Of a DNA stretch of 18,305 bases, positions 5,358 to 12,315 are shown piece by piece (position 1 is the first letter of the stretch; every line of letters begins with the position of its first letter). The DNA is taken from the NCBI GenBank assembly GCA_017958705.1, contig JAGDCE010000138.1, forward strand, positions 1-18,305, given 5' to 3'. The DNA comes from Clostridia bacterium (lineage in GTDB: Bacteria > Bacillota > Clostridia > Oscillospirales > CAG-272). The translations under genes and the position numbers were made by a program. The notes under the pieces are model-generated. The model was not told the DNA's origin. It saw only the letters and a list, made by a program, of their open reading frames with translations, and did not search any database.

Positions 5358-6115
5358 GGATAGTAGTCAAAGTCGGCACGTCGACGCTCGCGCACGGGAC
5401 CGGAATGCTCAACGTGCGCCGGGTAGAGCGTCTGACGCGCGTGATCTCGGATCTCAAAAACGCCGGACACGAGATAATACTCGTATCTTCCGGCGCGATC
5501 GGAATGGGCGCGGGCAAGCTCAATCTGTCCGGGCGCCCGTCCGACATACCCACTAAACAGGCGGCGGCCGCGGTCGGTCAGTGCGAGCTGATGTATATCT
5601 ACGACAAGCTTTTCGGCGAATATCATCACAACGTCGCGCAGATGCTTCTGACGGCGGACGACTTCGCGGACGGCTTAAGACATGACAACCTGTCGAACAC
5701 TCTCGCACGTCTGCTGCAGCTCGGGGCGCTGCCGATAATAAATGAAAACGATACCGTCGCCACGGCGGAGCTCGGCATCGGCGACAACGACACGCTGTCC
5801 GCGCTCGTAGCGGTAAGCTCCGGCGCAGATCTGCTCGTGATCCTGTCAGACATCGACGGGCTTTACACCGCCGATCCGCACACCGACAGCAGTGCCGAGC
5901 TGATCCGCGAGGTGAATAACGCGGACGACGTCGCGGGATTCGCGGGCGGGACCGTCTCAGGTCTCGGAACGGGCGGCATGGCGACGAAGATCGCCGCCGC
6001 AAAGCTCGTGAACGGACACGGGATGGACATGATAATATGCAGCGGCGCCGATCCGGATCTGCTCTACGACATATGCGAGGGCAAACCCGTCGGCACGCGA
6101 TTCAGAGGTGCTTGA
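5354..6115 (+). CDS. proB: Glutamate 5-kinase, short form without PUA domain
   Basis: 253 aa. It phosphorylates L-glutamate with ATP, the first step of proline synthesis. The amino-acid-kinase domain is complete: VVKVGTSTL at the start, LVSSGAIGMG, PIINENDTV, LSDIDGLYTADP and GTGGMATKIAAA. The protein stops right after GTRF, where longer enzymes (about 365 aa, such as those of E. coli and B. subtilis) continue into a PUA domain. The start is the ATG at 5354 inside the previous stop; an upstream extension of the frame lies in the dehydrogenase gene and lacks similarity. There is only a weak ribosome site, so translation probably depends on coupling. Followed one base later by proA. Confidence 0.96.
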   Translation: MRIVVKVGTSTLAHGTGMLNVRRVERLTRVISDLKNAGHEIILVSSGAIGMGAGKLNLSGRPSDIPTKQAAAAVGQCELMYIYDKLFGEYHHNVAQMLLTADDFADGLRHDNLSNTLARLLQLGALPIINENDTVATAELGIGDNDTLSALVAVSSGADLLVILSDIDGLYTADPHTDSSAELIREVNNADDVAGFAGGTVSGLGTGGMATKIAAAKLVNGHGMDMIICSGADPDLLYDICEGKPVGTRFRGA

Positions 6116-6116
6116 T

Positions 6117-7346
6117 ATGACTACCGGAGAAATGCTTTTGAAAGCGAAACAGGCGTCGTATTCGGCGCCTTTGCTTTCAACTGAAGATAAGATACGCGCG
6201 ATCGGACTGATGTGCCGGGAGCTTGAGGCCGCGGAGGACGCGATACTTGCGGCGAACGCCGAAGACGTAAAGGCGGCGCGCGGCAGACTTTCCGATCAGA
6301 TGATCGACCGTCTGAGACTCGATCACAAACGGATCATGTCCATGATCGACGGGATGCGCCAGGTCGCGGCGCTGCCGGATCCGACGGGCGTGACGCTCGA
6401 GGAGACGACGCGCCCGAACGGATTGAAGATCAGAAAGGTCACCGTGCCGCTCGGCGTGGTGGCGGTGATATACGAGAGCCGCCCGAACGTCACGTCCGAC
6501 GCCGCGGTCCTGTCGTTCATGGCGTCCGACGTCTGCGTGCTGCGCTGCGGCGCGGACAGCTATAAAACGTCGTCGGAGATCGTCGCCGCGCTGCGCCGCG
6601 GTCTTGCGGCGGCGGGCGTGTGCGAGGATATGATAAACCTCGTGCCGGACGCCTCGCGTCAGAGCGCCAACGAACTGATGACGGCAAACGGCCTCGTGGA
6701 CGTGCTTATACCGCGCGGCGGCAAAGGGCTGATCGCGGCGTGCGTCAAAAACGCGACCGTTCCGTGCATAGAGACCGGCACCGGCATCTGCCACGTTTAC
6801 GTGGAGAAGACGGCGGATCAGGACATGGCGCTCGATATAGTGCACAACGCGAAAACGTCGCGGCCGTCGGTATGCAACGCCGCCGAGGTCTGCCTCGTAG
6901 ACCGCGCGATCGCCGGCGAGTTTCTGCCGAAGCTGAGAGAACGTCTGTCCGGCGTCGAGCTGCGGCTCGATCCCGAAGCGGCGGCGATCATACCCGGCAC
7001 CCCGGCGGGCGAGCTCGATTTCGATACGGAATTCCTCGATCTGATCATGGCGGTGGGCGTCGTCGGCGGAGTAGACGAAGCGATAGAACACATAGCAAAG
7101 CACTCAACGCATCACAGCGAGGCAATAGTAACGACGGACGGCGAAGCCGGAAGGAAATTCACGCAGAGAGTCGACAGCGCCGCGGTCTACGTCAACGCGT
7201 CGACGAGATTCACCGACGGAGGCGAATTCGGGCTCGGCTGCGAGATGGGCATATCGACTCAGAAACTCCACGCGCGCGGTCCGATGGGTCTGCGCGAGCT
7301 CGTGAGCTACAAATACATAGCGGAAGGGAACGGTCAGATAAGATGA
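6117..7346 (+). CDS. proA: Gamma-glutamyl phosphate reductase
   Basis: 409 aa, usual length. It reduces gamma-glutamyl phosphate with NADPH to glutamate semialdehyde, the second proline step. The aldehyde-dehydrogenase-like catalytic cysteine is Cys253 in KTSRPSVCNAAE. IYESRPNVTSDAA and the C-terminal FTDGGEFGLGCEMGISTQKLHARGP block are family hallmarks (reported here as separate short motifs: FTDGGEFGLG, EMGIST, HARGP). I chose ATG 6117 with AGAGG at 6104-6108; an in-frame GTG at 6108 would add three residues but lies on the ribosome site. It is one base after the proB stop and overlaps proC by ATGA. Confidence 0.96.
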   Translation: MTTGEMLLKAKQASYSAPLLSTEDKIRAIGLMCRELEAAEDAILAANAEDVKAARGRLSDQMIDRLRLDHKRIMSMIDGMRQVAALPDPTGVTLEETTRPNGLKIRKVTVPLGVVAVIYESRPNVTSDAAVLSFMASDVCVLRCGADSYKTSSEIVAALRRGLAAAGVCEDMINLVPDASRQSANELMTANGLVDVLIPRGGKGLIAACVKNATVPCIETGTGICHVYVEKTADQDMALDIVHNAKTSRPSVCNAAEVCLVDRAIAGEFLPKLRERLSGVELRLDPEAAAIIPGTPAGELDFDTEFLDLIMAVGVVGGVDEAIEHIAKHSTHHSEAIVTTDGEAGRKFTQRVDSAAVYVNASTRFTDGGEFGLGCEMGISTQKLHARGPMGLRELVSYKYIAEGNGQIR

Positions 7347-8146
7347 AAAAGGTCGGATTTATAGGTACGGGCGTGATGGGCGGAGCGCTTGCGCGCGCCG
7401 CAGCGAAAAAGATAAAGGGCGAAGAGCTGATATTATCGAATCTGCCCTCGTCCGTATCGGAGTCGCTTGCCGGCGAACTCGGCTGCGCCGCCGCCGATAA
7501 TATGACCGTCGCAAAAGAATGCGGTTTCATATTCCTCGCGGTCAAACCGAACGTCATACGCTCCGTCATAGCGGAGATCGCGCCGGTTGTGAAAGCGCGG
7601 GAGAGCAGATGCGTGATCGTATCGGTCGCCGCGGGAATAACGATCAAAACGATCAAAGAGGAGTTCGGATCCGATCTGCCGGTCATCCGCATCATGCCGA
7701 ACACTCCCGTGCTCTGCGGCTCGGGCGTGATACTCGCGGCTTTCGACGGCGTGACCGAAGATGAAAAAGCGGAGTTCTTCTCTTACCTGTCCGAGGCGGG
7801 CGTGTGCGACGACGTCGGCGAGAAGATGATCGAGACGGCGGGCACGCTGACCGGCTGCGGTCCCGCGTTCGCGTTCGTGATAATGCAGGCGCTGGCGGAC
7901 GGCGCGGTGGCGGTCGGCGTCGACCGCGCGCACGCGACGAAATACGCGGAGCTGACGCTGGAAGGTGCGGCTAAACTCGCGCTGTCGTCCGGAAAGCATC
8001 TCGAAAAGCTGAAGGACGAGGTCTGCAGCCCCGGCGGCAGCACTATCGAGGGCGTCGCGGCGATGGAAAAGGACGGTGTCCGCGCCGCGATGATCGACGC
8101 GGTCAGAGCGTCGTACGAAAAGAACCTGAAGCTGGGAAAGAAATGA
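7343..8146 (+). CDS. proC: Pyrroline-5-carboxylate reductase
   Basis: 267 aa, usual length. It completes proline synthesis by NAD(P)H reduction of pyrroline-5-carboxylate. The N-terminal FIGTGVMGGAL is the dinucleotide loop, FLAVKPN and RIMPNTPVLCGSG are conserved, and the C-terminal dimer domain has LTGCGPAF and CSPGGSTIEGV. The usual residue pattern GSGPAY is here GCGPAF. The start is the ATG at 7343 overlapping the proA stop; a longer frame upstream is a shadow of proA. It is the last gene of the operon, ending 36 bases before a terminator. Confidence 0.96.
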   Translation: MKKVGFIGTGVMGGALARAAAKKIKGEELILSNLPSSVSESLAGELGCAAADNMTVAKECGFIFLAVKPNVIRSVIAEIAPVVKARESRCVIVSVAAGITIKTIKEEFGSDLPVIRIMPNTPVLCGSGVILAAFDGVTEDEKAEFFSYLSEAGVCDDVGEKMIETAGTLTGCGPAFAFVIMQALADGAVAVGVDRAHATKYAELTLEGAAKLALSSGKHLEKLKDEVCSPGGSTIEGVAAMEKDGVRAAMIDAVRASYEKNLKLGKK

Positions 8147-8181
8147 ATCGCCCTACGGCGTAATCCAACGTATATCAGAAG

Positions 8182-8206
8182 AAGTCGGCTCGCGCCGGCT
8201 TTTTTT
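8182..8206 (+). terminator. Intrinsic terminator of the proBAC operon
   Basis: The stem AAGTCGGC (8182-8189) / GCCGGCTT (8194-8201), with one T-G wobble and a TCGC tetraloop, runs into seven T (8200-8206). It lies 35 bases after the proC stop. Confidence 0.9.
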
Positions 8207-8230
8207 GTGGGTCCCACATCGACTGCATAC

Positions 8231-8289
8231 GCGGAATGATGTGTTCCGCCGGCAGAGAGGCGATCTAACCTTCCCAAACAGTGGAAGGT
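8231..8289. repeat. Two small hairpins of the repeat mosaic
   Basis: GCGGAA (8231-8236) / TTCCGC (8244-8249) with a 7-base loop, and ACCTTCC (8268-8274) / GGAAGGT (8283-8289) with an 8-base loop. Neither is followed by a T run. They lie between the proC terminator and the hairpin array and look like parts of the same dispersed repeat family. Confidence 0.5.
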
Positions 8290-8300
8290 ATAATTAAAGT

Positions 8301-8339
8301 AAGCGCGCACGGCTGACGCCGTAGAATGACGATATATTT
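8301..8339 (-). repeat. Interspersed repeat module, copy 2
   Basis: The reverse complement matches the first 37 bases of the window at 32 positions. It contains the small hairpin ACGGC-TGAC-GCCGT (8309-8322) and overlaps the left end of the hairpin array, where its GATATATTT supplies the first GATAT spacer. Confidence 0.6.
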
Positions 8340-8422
8340 TGCTTGCGCAAAATTCGATATGTTTTGCTGACGCAAAACTCGAGATACGCGCCGCATAGCG
8401 TCGCGTTCGATATGGCTTCGCC
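8331..8422. repeat. Array of four unlike hairpins separated by GATAT spacers
   Basis: Hairpin 1: ATTTTGC (8336-8342) / GCAAAAT (8347-8353). Hairpin 2: GTTTTGC (8361-8367) / GCAAAAC (8372-8378). Hairpin 3: ACGCGCCGC (8386-8394) / GCGTCGCGT (8398-8406), one mismatch. Hairpin 4: GGC (8414-8416) / GCC (8420-8422). Each follows GATAT or GAGATA at 8331, 8356, 8381 and 8409, so the period is 25, 25 and 28 bases. Arms differ between units while pairing and spacer persist, which points to selection on structure. There are no cas genes, so it is not a CRISPR array. Confidence 0.75.
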
Positions 8423-8432
8423 GAGAAAGACC

Positions 8433-8459
8433 GTAGGGGTCGGCGCCCTCGACGACCCG
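8433..8459 (-). repeat. 27-bp interspersed repeat, copy 2
   Basis: The reverse complement matches 108-134 at 25 of 27 bases. The plus strand begins GTAGGGGTCGG and ends GACGACCCG. The next bases (8468-8481) repeat the theme CCGTAGGG, followed by the hairpin GGCGGG (8474-8479) / CCCGCC (8488-8493). Confidence 0.65.
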
Positions 8460-8503
8460 TCGGTCCCCCGTAGGGCGGGGGCTTGCTCCCGCCGTCGGAA
8501 AAG

Positions 8504-8522
8504 CCCCAAATGATATTTGGGG
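8504..8522. repeat. CCCCAAAT/ATTTGGGG hairpin
   Basis: Perfect 8-bp arms, CCCCAAAT (8504-8511) and ATTTGGGG (8515-8522), with a 3-base loop, followed by a long G-rich tract. A further hairpin TGTCCC-GCA-GGGACA lies at 8597-8611, just past the stop of the minus-strand ATPase gene. With no T tract on either strand these are not convincing terminators. Confidence 0.5.
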
Positions 8523-8633
8523 GGAGGTGGGGGTTTGGGGGCGGTAGAAGGGGGGCGGGGAGTCCCCAAACGCGCCGAGGTACGAGGCGCACCGAATGTC
8601 CCGCAGGGACACCTCTATCGCCGTCCGCGGTAT

Positions 8634-9692
8634 TCACCCGAATATCTCGCCGATCAGTTTTTGCCTCAATCTGCCGACGCCGTCGAAATCGACGGCGTTT
8701 TTATACACCGCCTCGATCGCGTCGTGCACTTCTCCCGCCTCCTTTATCAGCTTCTCCGCCTCGCCGTCGAGCGTGCGGACGGCTTTTTCACACATTCTGA
8801 GCCTGCCGCGCACGGCTCTTTCCGCGTCGGCTCTGATAAACCTCTTCATGTTAAGCAATCTGTCGTATCCGCTCCTGTCCGTGTCCGCCGCTCTGCCGGT
8901 CACGGTGAAACACGTGCCGTCTTCCGGCACGAAGATCGCATCGCAGTTCCCGAACAGCAGCGTATCGCAGCTATAATAAAACCCGATACCGCGCTCCGTC
9001 AGTTTTTCCTTCAGCGCGTTCATGAATATATACGCCGAGCCGTGCTCGTCGCATACCGCGACCTTCTTTTTGCAAAGGCGCGCGTATGTGTCGAGCGTCA
9101 CCTTGCCGCGCGACGAGAACGCCGATATCTGACGGTGAAGCGGCGCGCCCGGTTTTCCTTTCAGCACGGACACGGCGCGCGCCGCGGCGGCGCGCAGCTT
9201 CACGGCGTCGACGCACGACGAAACAACGGAGATCTCCTCCGCTTTCGCGAGCGCCGCGAAGCCGCGGTATTTGCCGCTGCTTTTATGGAGCGCCGAGCAC
9301 CGGGCGAACAGCGGCAAAAGCTTTTCTCTTTCCGCTCTCAGATACGAAACGTCGAAATACGGATAAAAATCGAGCACGACGTCGACCGCACCGGGGTATT
9401 TCGGATCCGTCGCATGCGGCGCGGTGCCGTCGACCGCGCCGACGCCGAGAGCGGGTATTAAAACGCCGTCAAGCGACCGCGGATCGGAGCTGCACAGGCA
9501 CCTTACGACCTCGTATCCGCGCCGCTCAGCCTCGTCGGCGACCGTCTTCATCGTCGCGGATTTGCCCGTGCCCGGGCCGCCCTTTATGATATACAGACGG
9601 TCGAGCTTATCCGGATCGAAAAACCGGTCGAAACAGTTGACGAATCCCGCCCCGGTGTTCGCCGCCGCAAAATATTCTTGTTTTTCGGACAT
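8634..9692 (-). CDS. P-loop ATPase resembling the PRK06851 family
   Basis: 352 aa. Walker A is GGPGTGKS at residues 38-45. The stretch before it (YFAAANTGAGF, LDRLYIIKGG) and after it (CSSDPRSLDGV, VDGTAPHATDPKYPGAVD) match what I recall of the PRK06851 family of Firmicutes ATPases of unknown role. Family members as I recall them carry a second P-loop in the C-terminal half; I see none here, although the C-terminal helix (NAVDFDGVGRLRQKL) looks conserved. The cytoplasmic protein probably binds ATP; its partner is unknown. I chose ATG 9692, preceded on its strand by AGGAGGG (9708-9702) at 9 bases; an in-frame ATG at 9713 has no ribosome site. It lies downstream of ackA on the same strand, separated by a terminator-like hairpin that includes its ribosome site. 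Confidence 0.82.
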   Translation of the reverse strand: MSEKQEYFAAANTGAGFVNCFDRFFDPDKLDRLYIIKGGPGTGKSATMKTVADEAERRGYEVVRCLCSSDPRSLDGVLIPALGVGAVDGTAPHATDPKYPGAVDVVLDFYPYFDVSYLRAEREKLLPLFARCSALHKSSGKYRGFAALAKAEEISVVSSCVDAVKLRAAAARAVSVLKGKPGAPLHRQISAFSSRGKVTLDTYARLCKKKVAVCDEHGSAYIFMNALKEKLTERGIGFYYSCDTLLFGNCDAIFVPEDGTCFTVTGRAADTDRSGYDRLLNMKRFIRADAERAVRGRLRMCEKAVRTLDGEAEKLIKEAGEVHDAIEAVYKNAVDFDGVGRLRQKLIGEIFG

Positions 9693-9740
9693 AAAAAAGA
9701 TCCCTCCTGCCATACTGCTGTATGATATGAGGGATCTTTT
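9693..9740 (-). terminator. ackA terminator that also sequesters the next gene's ribosome site
   Basis: On the minus strand AAAAGATCCCTC (9740-9729) pairs perfectly with GAGGGATCTTTT (9706-9695) and runs into six T (9698-9693), immediately followed by the ATG at 9692. An inner stem CATAC (9724-9720 region) / GTATG sits in the loop. It begins 12 bases after the ackA stop. The 3' arm contains most of the AGGAGGG ribosome site of the ATPase gene, so a folded hairpin would both stop transcription and hide that site. The stem also has a T run on the plus strand. Confidence 0.8.
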
Positions 9741-9751
9741 GTTTTCGTGAC

Positions 9752-10990
9752 TTATCTGCCGAGCGCCTGTTTGGCGAGACGTTCGGTGTCCTGTGCTATG
9801 ACCTTTTCCTCGTTTGTCGGGATGAGGTATACGAGGACCTTCGACTCGTCGGTGGAGAGCTTGATTATGTTGGGCTGGTGATGCGAAACGGCGTTGAGCT
9901 CTTCGTCTATCTTTATGCCTAAGAACGTCAGGCCGGCGCAGACTCTGCTGCGAAGCTCGGGGTTGTTCTCGCCGAGGCCGGCGGTAAATACGAGCGCGTC
10001 TATGCCGTCCATCGCAGCGGTATAAGCGCCGATGAATTTCTTGATCTGATACGCGGTGATCTTCGTGACGAGCTGTGCTCTCGGATTGCCCTCGGCGGCG
10101 GCTTTTTCAATGTCGCGGCTGTCGGAGGAGATACCGGAAACGCCCAGGAAACCGCTCTTCTTGTTCATTATCTCGTTCATCTCGGCGGGAGTATAGCCCT
10201 CGCGCTCCATGACGAACGGGACGATCGCGGGGTCGATCGCGCCGCAGCGCGTGCCCATCATTATGCCGTCGAGCGGGGTGAGGCCCATGCTCGTATCGAG
10301 GATCTTGCCGTCCTTGACGGCGGATATGGACGAGCCGTTGCCGAGGTGGCAGGTAACTATCTTCGTGCCCTCGGCCTTGCCGCCCATGATCTTTATCATC
10401 TCGCCGGAGACGAAGCGGTGGGACGTTCCGTGCGCGCCGTAGCGGCGGATCTTGTATTTTTCGCACAGCTCATAAGGCAGCGGATAGGTATACGCTTCCT
10501 CGGGCATCGTCTGATGGAACGCGGTGTCGAATACGAGGACCTGCGGCACGTCGGGCATTACGGCGGTGCAGCCTTTGATGCCCATGAGGTGCGGCACGGT
10601 GTGCAGCGGCGCGAAGTCTACGCATTTTTCGAGCTTTTCGATCACGTCGTCCGTGATGAGGACGCTCTCATAGAAGTACGGACCGCCGTGAACTATGCGG
10701 TGACCGACGGCTTCTATCTCGCTCATGTCCTTTATGACGCCTATCTCGGGATCGGTCAGGGTGTCGACCAGGATCTTCGTCGCGACGGCGTGGTTGGGCA
10801 TCGGGATATCCTTTACTATTTTTGGGGAATCGCCTTTTCTGTGCTCGATCCTGCCCTCGGCTCCTATGCCGTTCGGCGTATGGGTGCCTATACGCTCGCA
10901 TATGCCCTTCGCGAGGACCTTGTCGGCGGTCGTGTCGAAAAGCTGATATTTCAGGCTCGACGAGCCTGCGTTTACAACAAGTACGTTCAT
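9752..10990 (-). CDS. ackA: Acetate kinase
   Basis: 412 aa, typical (about 400). It interconverts acetyl phosphate + ADP and acetate + ATP in the cytoplasm, the energy-yielding end of acetate fermentation. The first signature is VLVVNAGSSSLKYQLF at the N-terminus (Asn and Ser of the metal/phosphate site), the second is the HRIVHGGPYF region. ASKHA fold motifs CHLGNGSSISAV and MGLTPLDGIMMGTRCG surround catalytic residues, and FTAGLGENNPELR marks the C-terminal ATP site. The start is ATG 10990, with AGGAGA (11003-10998) 7 bases before; a longer in-frame extension has no support. It has its own promoter. No phosphotransacetylase gene is adjacent, unlike many ackA loci. It ends in the hairpin at 9740-9693. 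Confidence 0.97.
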   Translation of the reverse strand: MNVLVVNAGSSSLKYQLFDTTADKVLAKGICERIGTHTPNGIGAEGRIEHRKGDSPKIVKDIPMPNHAVATKILVDTLTDPEIGVIKDMSEIEAVGHRIVHGGPYFYESVLITDDVIEKLEKCVDFAPLHTVPHLMGIKGCTAVMPDVPQVLVFDTAFHQTMPEEAYTYPLPYELCEKYKIRRYGAHGTSHRFVSGEMIKIMGGKAEGTKIVTCHLGNGSSISAVKDGKILDTSMGLTPLDGIMMGTRCGAIDPAIVPFVMEREGYTPAEMNEIMNKKSGFLGVSGISSDSRDIEKAAAEGNPRAQLVTKITAYQIKKFIGAYTAAMDGIDALVFTAGLGENNPELRSRVCAGLTFLGIKIDEELNAVSHHQPNIIKLSTDESKVLVYLIPTNEEKVIAQDTERLAKQALGR

Positions 10991-11027
10991 TTTATGTTCT
11001 CCTGTTTTTTGATTTATGATCTCTAAT

Positions 11028-11056
11028 AATATACACCATCCGGCGCAATCTTTCAA
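11028..11056 (-). promoter_or_regulatory. Promoter of ackA
   Basis: Read on the minus strand: TTGAAA (11056-11051), 17 bp, TATATT (11033-11028). Transcription should start near 11021, giving a leader of about 30 bases to the ATG at 10990. Confidence 0.78.
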
Positions 11057-11139
11057 GTATAATTTATTAAAACTTTTTGACAAAGCGGCGCTGCCGTCAA
11101 AAGTGCGGGCGCTTCGCGTAAAAACTTTATAAATACGTC

Positions 11140-11168
11140 TTGATTATCGCGGATTTTTAAGGTATAAT
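11140..11168 (+). promoter_or_regulatory. Promoter of tmcAL
   Basis: TTGATT (11140-11145), 17 bp, perfect TATAAT (11163-11168). The start near 11175 leaves a very short leader before AAGGGAGG (11178-11185) and the ATG at 11191. A TTGACA-like TTTTTGACAAAG near 11074-11085 has no matching -10. Confidence 0.78.
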
Positions 11169-11190
11169 CATCCGTGAAAGGGAGGTCGTC

Positions 11191-12309
11191 ATGGCTGTTT
11201 TTCTGATCTGCGAGTTCGATCCGTTCCATTACGGTCACGAATATATAATTTCCGAGGCGAAAAAGCTGCGCCCGGGCGAGCCCGTCGTCTGCGTGATGAG
11301 CGGGAATTTCGTCCAGCGCGGCAGGCCCGCGTGCGCTGACAAATTCCTGCGCGCACGGTGCGCCGTCGAAGGCGGCGCGGATCTCGTGCTGTCCCTGCCG
11401 TTCCCGTGGTGTATGGCGTCGGCGGAGCATTTCGCGCGCGGCGCGCTGTCCGTGATCGCCGGTTTTTACCGTCCGGGCGACACGCTCGTATTCGGCTCGG
11501 AATGCGCCGACGAAAAGCGGCTGACCCGCGCCGCCGAAACGCTGTCCTCCGCAGAATTTACGGAAAAACTCAAAGGATACATGAAACAGACCGGCGCGCC
11601 GTACGCCCAGGCGAGAGCCGCCCTGTACGGCGACGGCGAGCTTCTGTCGTCTCCGAACGACATATTAGCCGTGGAGTATATGAAAGCGGCGCGTCTTCTC
11701 TGCCCCGGCCTTCTGACGGCTCCGGTCAGGCGGAACGGCGACCTCGAGTCGTCGTCCTCGATCAGAAGCTCCGCCGATCCGCTGCGGCGGCTGCCGGTAT
11801 ACGCGAAACAGATCTTGTCCGCACCGGATTTTCCCGCAGACGTCAGACACGCCGAGCGGATCATACTCAGTCATCTGCGCACCTCGCCTTACAGGTACAC
11901 GGCCGACGGCGAGGGCGGGCTGATCTCGCGCATATCCGCCGCGGCAAAAAGCGCGGACAGCTTCGACGCGCTCGTCACGGCGGCGTCTTCCGCGCAGTTC
12001 ACGAACGCGCGGATCAGAAGAGTCGCGTTGTTTTCGTATTTCGGCGTCAGCCTGTCGCAGCTTAAACAGAAGCCGGCCTTCACGCAGCTGCTTGCGGCTG
12101 ACGGCGCGGGGCTTTCGTATCTGTCAGAGAACAGAAAAACGAAACGGATCGAACTGATAACGAAACCGTCGGACAGATCGAAGCTGTCCGACGCGTCAAA
12201 GCGTCAGTATGAGCTTCAGTGTCTGTCCGACGGTCTTTACTGTTTCTGCACGGAGACCGTGCGCGACGGCGCGTATTTCATGAAAGCGACGCCGTATATA
12301 AAGCGGTGA
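11191..12309 (+). CDS. tmcAL: tRNA(Met) cytidine acetate ligase
   Basis: 372 aa (family about 390-410). The TmcAL family activates acetate with ATP to acetyl-AMP and transfers the acetyl group to C34 of elongator tRNA-Met, making ac4C. The nucleotidyltransferase HxGH motif is HYGH (His13-His16) in CEFDPFHYGHEY; the family usually has EYNPFHNGH, so two positions differ. CVMSGNFVQRGRPACADKF is the most conserved family block, followed by DLVLSLPFPWCMASAEHFARG (short parts: VMSGNFVQRG, LPFPW, SAEHFA). FGSECAD, SPNDILAVEY and the Arg/Lys-rich LKQKPAF and ITKPSDRSKL segments match the RNA-binding part. GGGAGG lies 5 bases before ATG. It diverges from ackA, an acetate-producing enzyme, with 200 bases between the starts. 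It converges with the GH27 gene, the stops being 6 bases apart. Confidence 0.93.
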   Translation: MAVFLICEFDPFHYGHEYIISEAKKLRPGEPVVCVMSGNFVQRGRPACADKFLRARCAVEGGADLVLSLPFPWCMASAEHFARGALSVIAGFYRPGDTLVFGSECADEKRLTRAAETLSSAEFTEKLKGYMKQTGAPYAQARAALYGDGELLSSPNDILAVEYMKAARLLCPGLLTAPVRRNGDLESSSSIRSSADPLRRLPVYAKQILSAPDFPADVRHAERIILSHLRTSPYRYTADGEGGLISRISAAAKSADSFDALVTAASSAQFTNARIRRVALFSYFGVSLSQLKQKPAFTQLLAADGAGLSYLSENRKTKRIELITKPSDRSKLSDASKRQYELQCLSDGLYCFCTETVRDGAYFMKATPYIKR

Positions 12310-12315
12310 TCAGTG

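Larger units (their letters stand above)
8147..8633. other. Non-coding region: terminator plus mosaic of hairpins and repeats
   Basis: Nearly 490 bases without a credible gene, between proC and the end of the minus-strand ATPase. In order: terminator 8182-8206, hairpins 8231-8249 and 8268-8289, repeat module 8301-8339, hairpin array 8331-8422, repeat 8433-8459, then GC-rich hairpins at 8474-8493, 8504-8522 and 8597-8611. Poly-G stretches fill 8519-8560. I see no clear T-tract terminator for the minus-strand gene ending at 8634. Confidence 0.65.

Noticed and set aside
8289..8294. TATAAT in the proC-ATPase gap
   Set aside because: No -35 box at the right distance and no plus-strand gene downstream; it is the flank of the ACCTTCC hairpin.
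8331..8422. CRISPR array
   Set aside because: Units share only GATAT and hairpin form, not a constant repeat, and no cas gene is visible.
7783..8637. Minus-strand open frame through the proC end and the repeat region
   Set aside because: It crosses proC antisense, the terminator and the hairpin array; no ribosome site or recognisable protein.
10991..11083. Longer start for AckA (31 extra residues)
   Set aside because: The extension covers the promoter -10 and -35; ATG 10990 has AGGAGA and begins the conserved VLVVNAGSSS.
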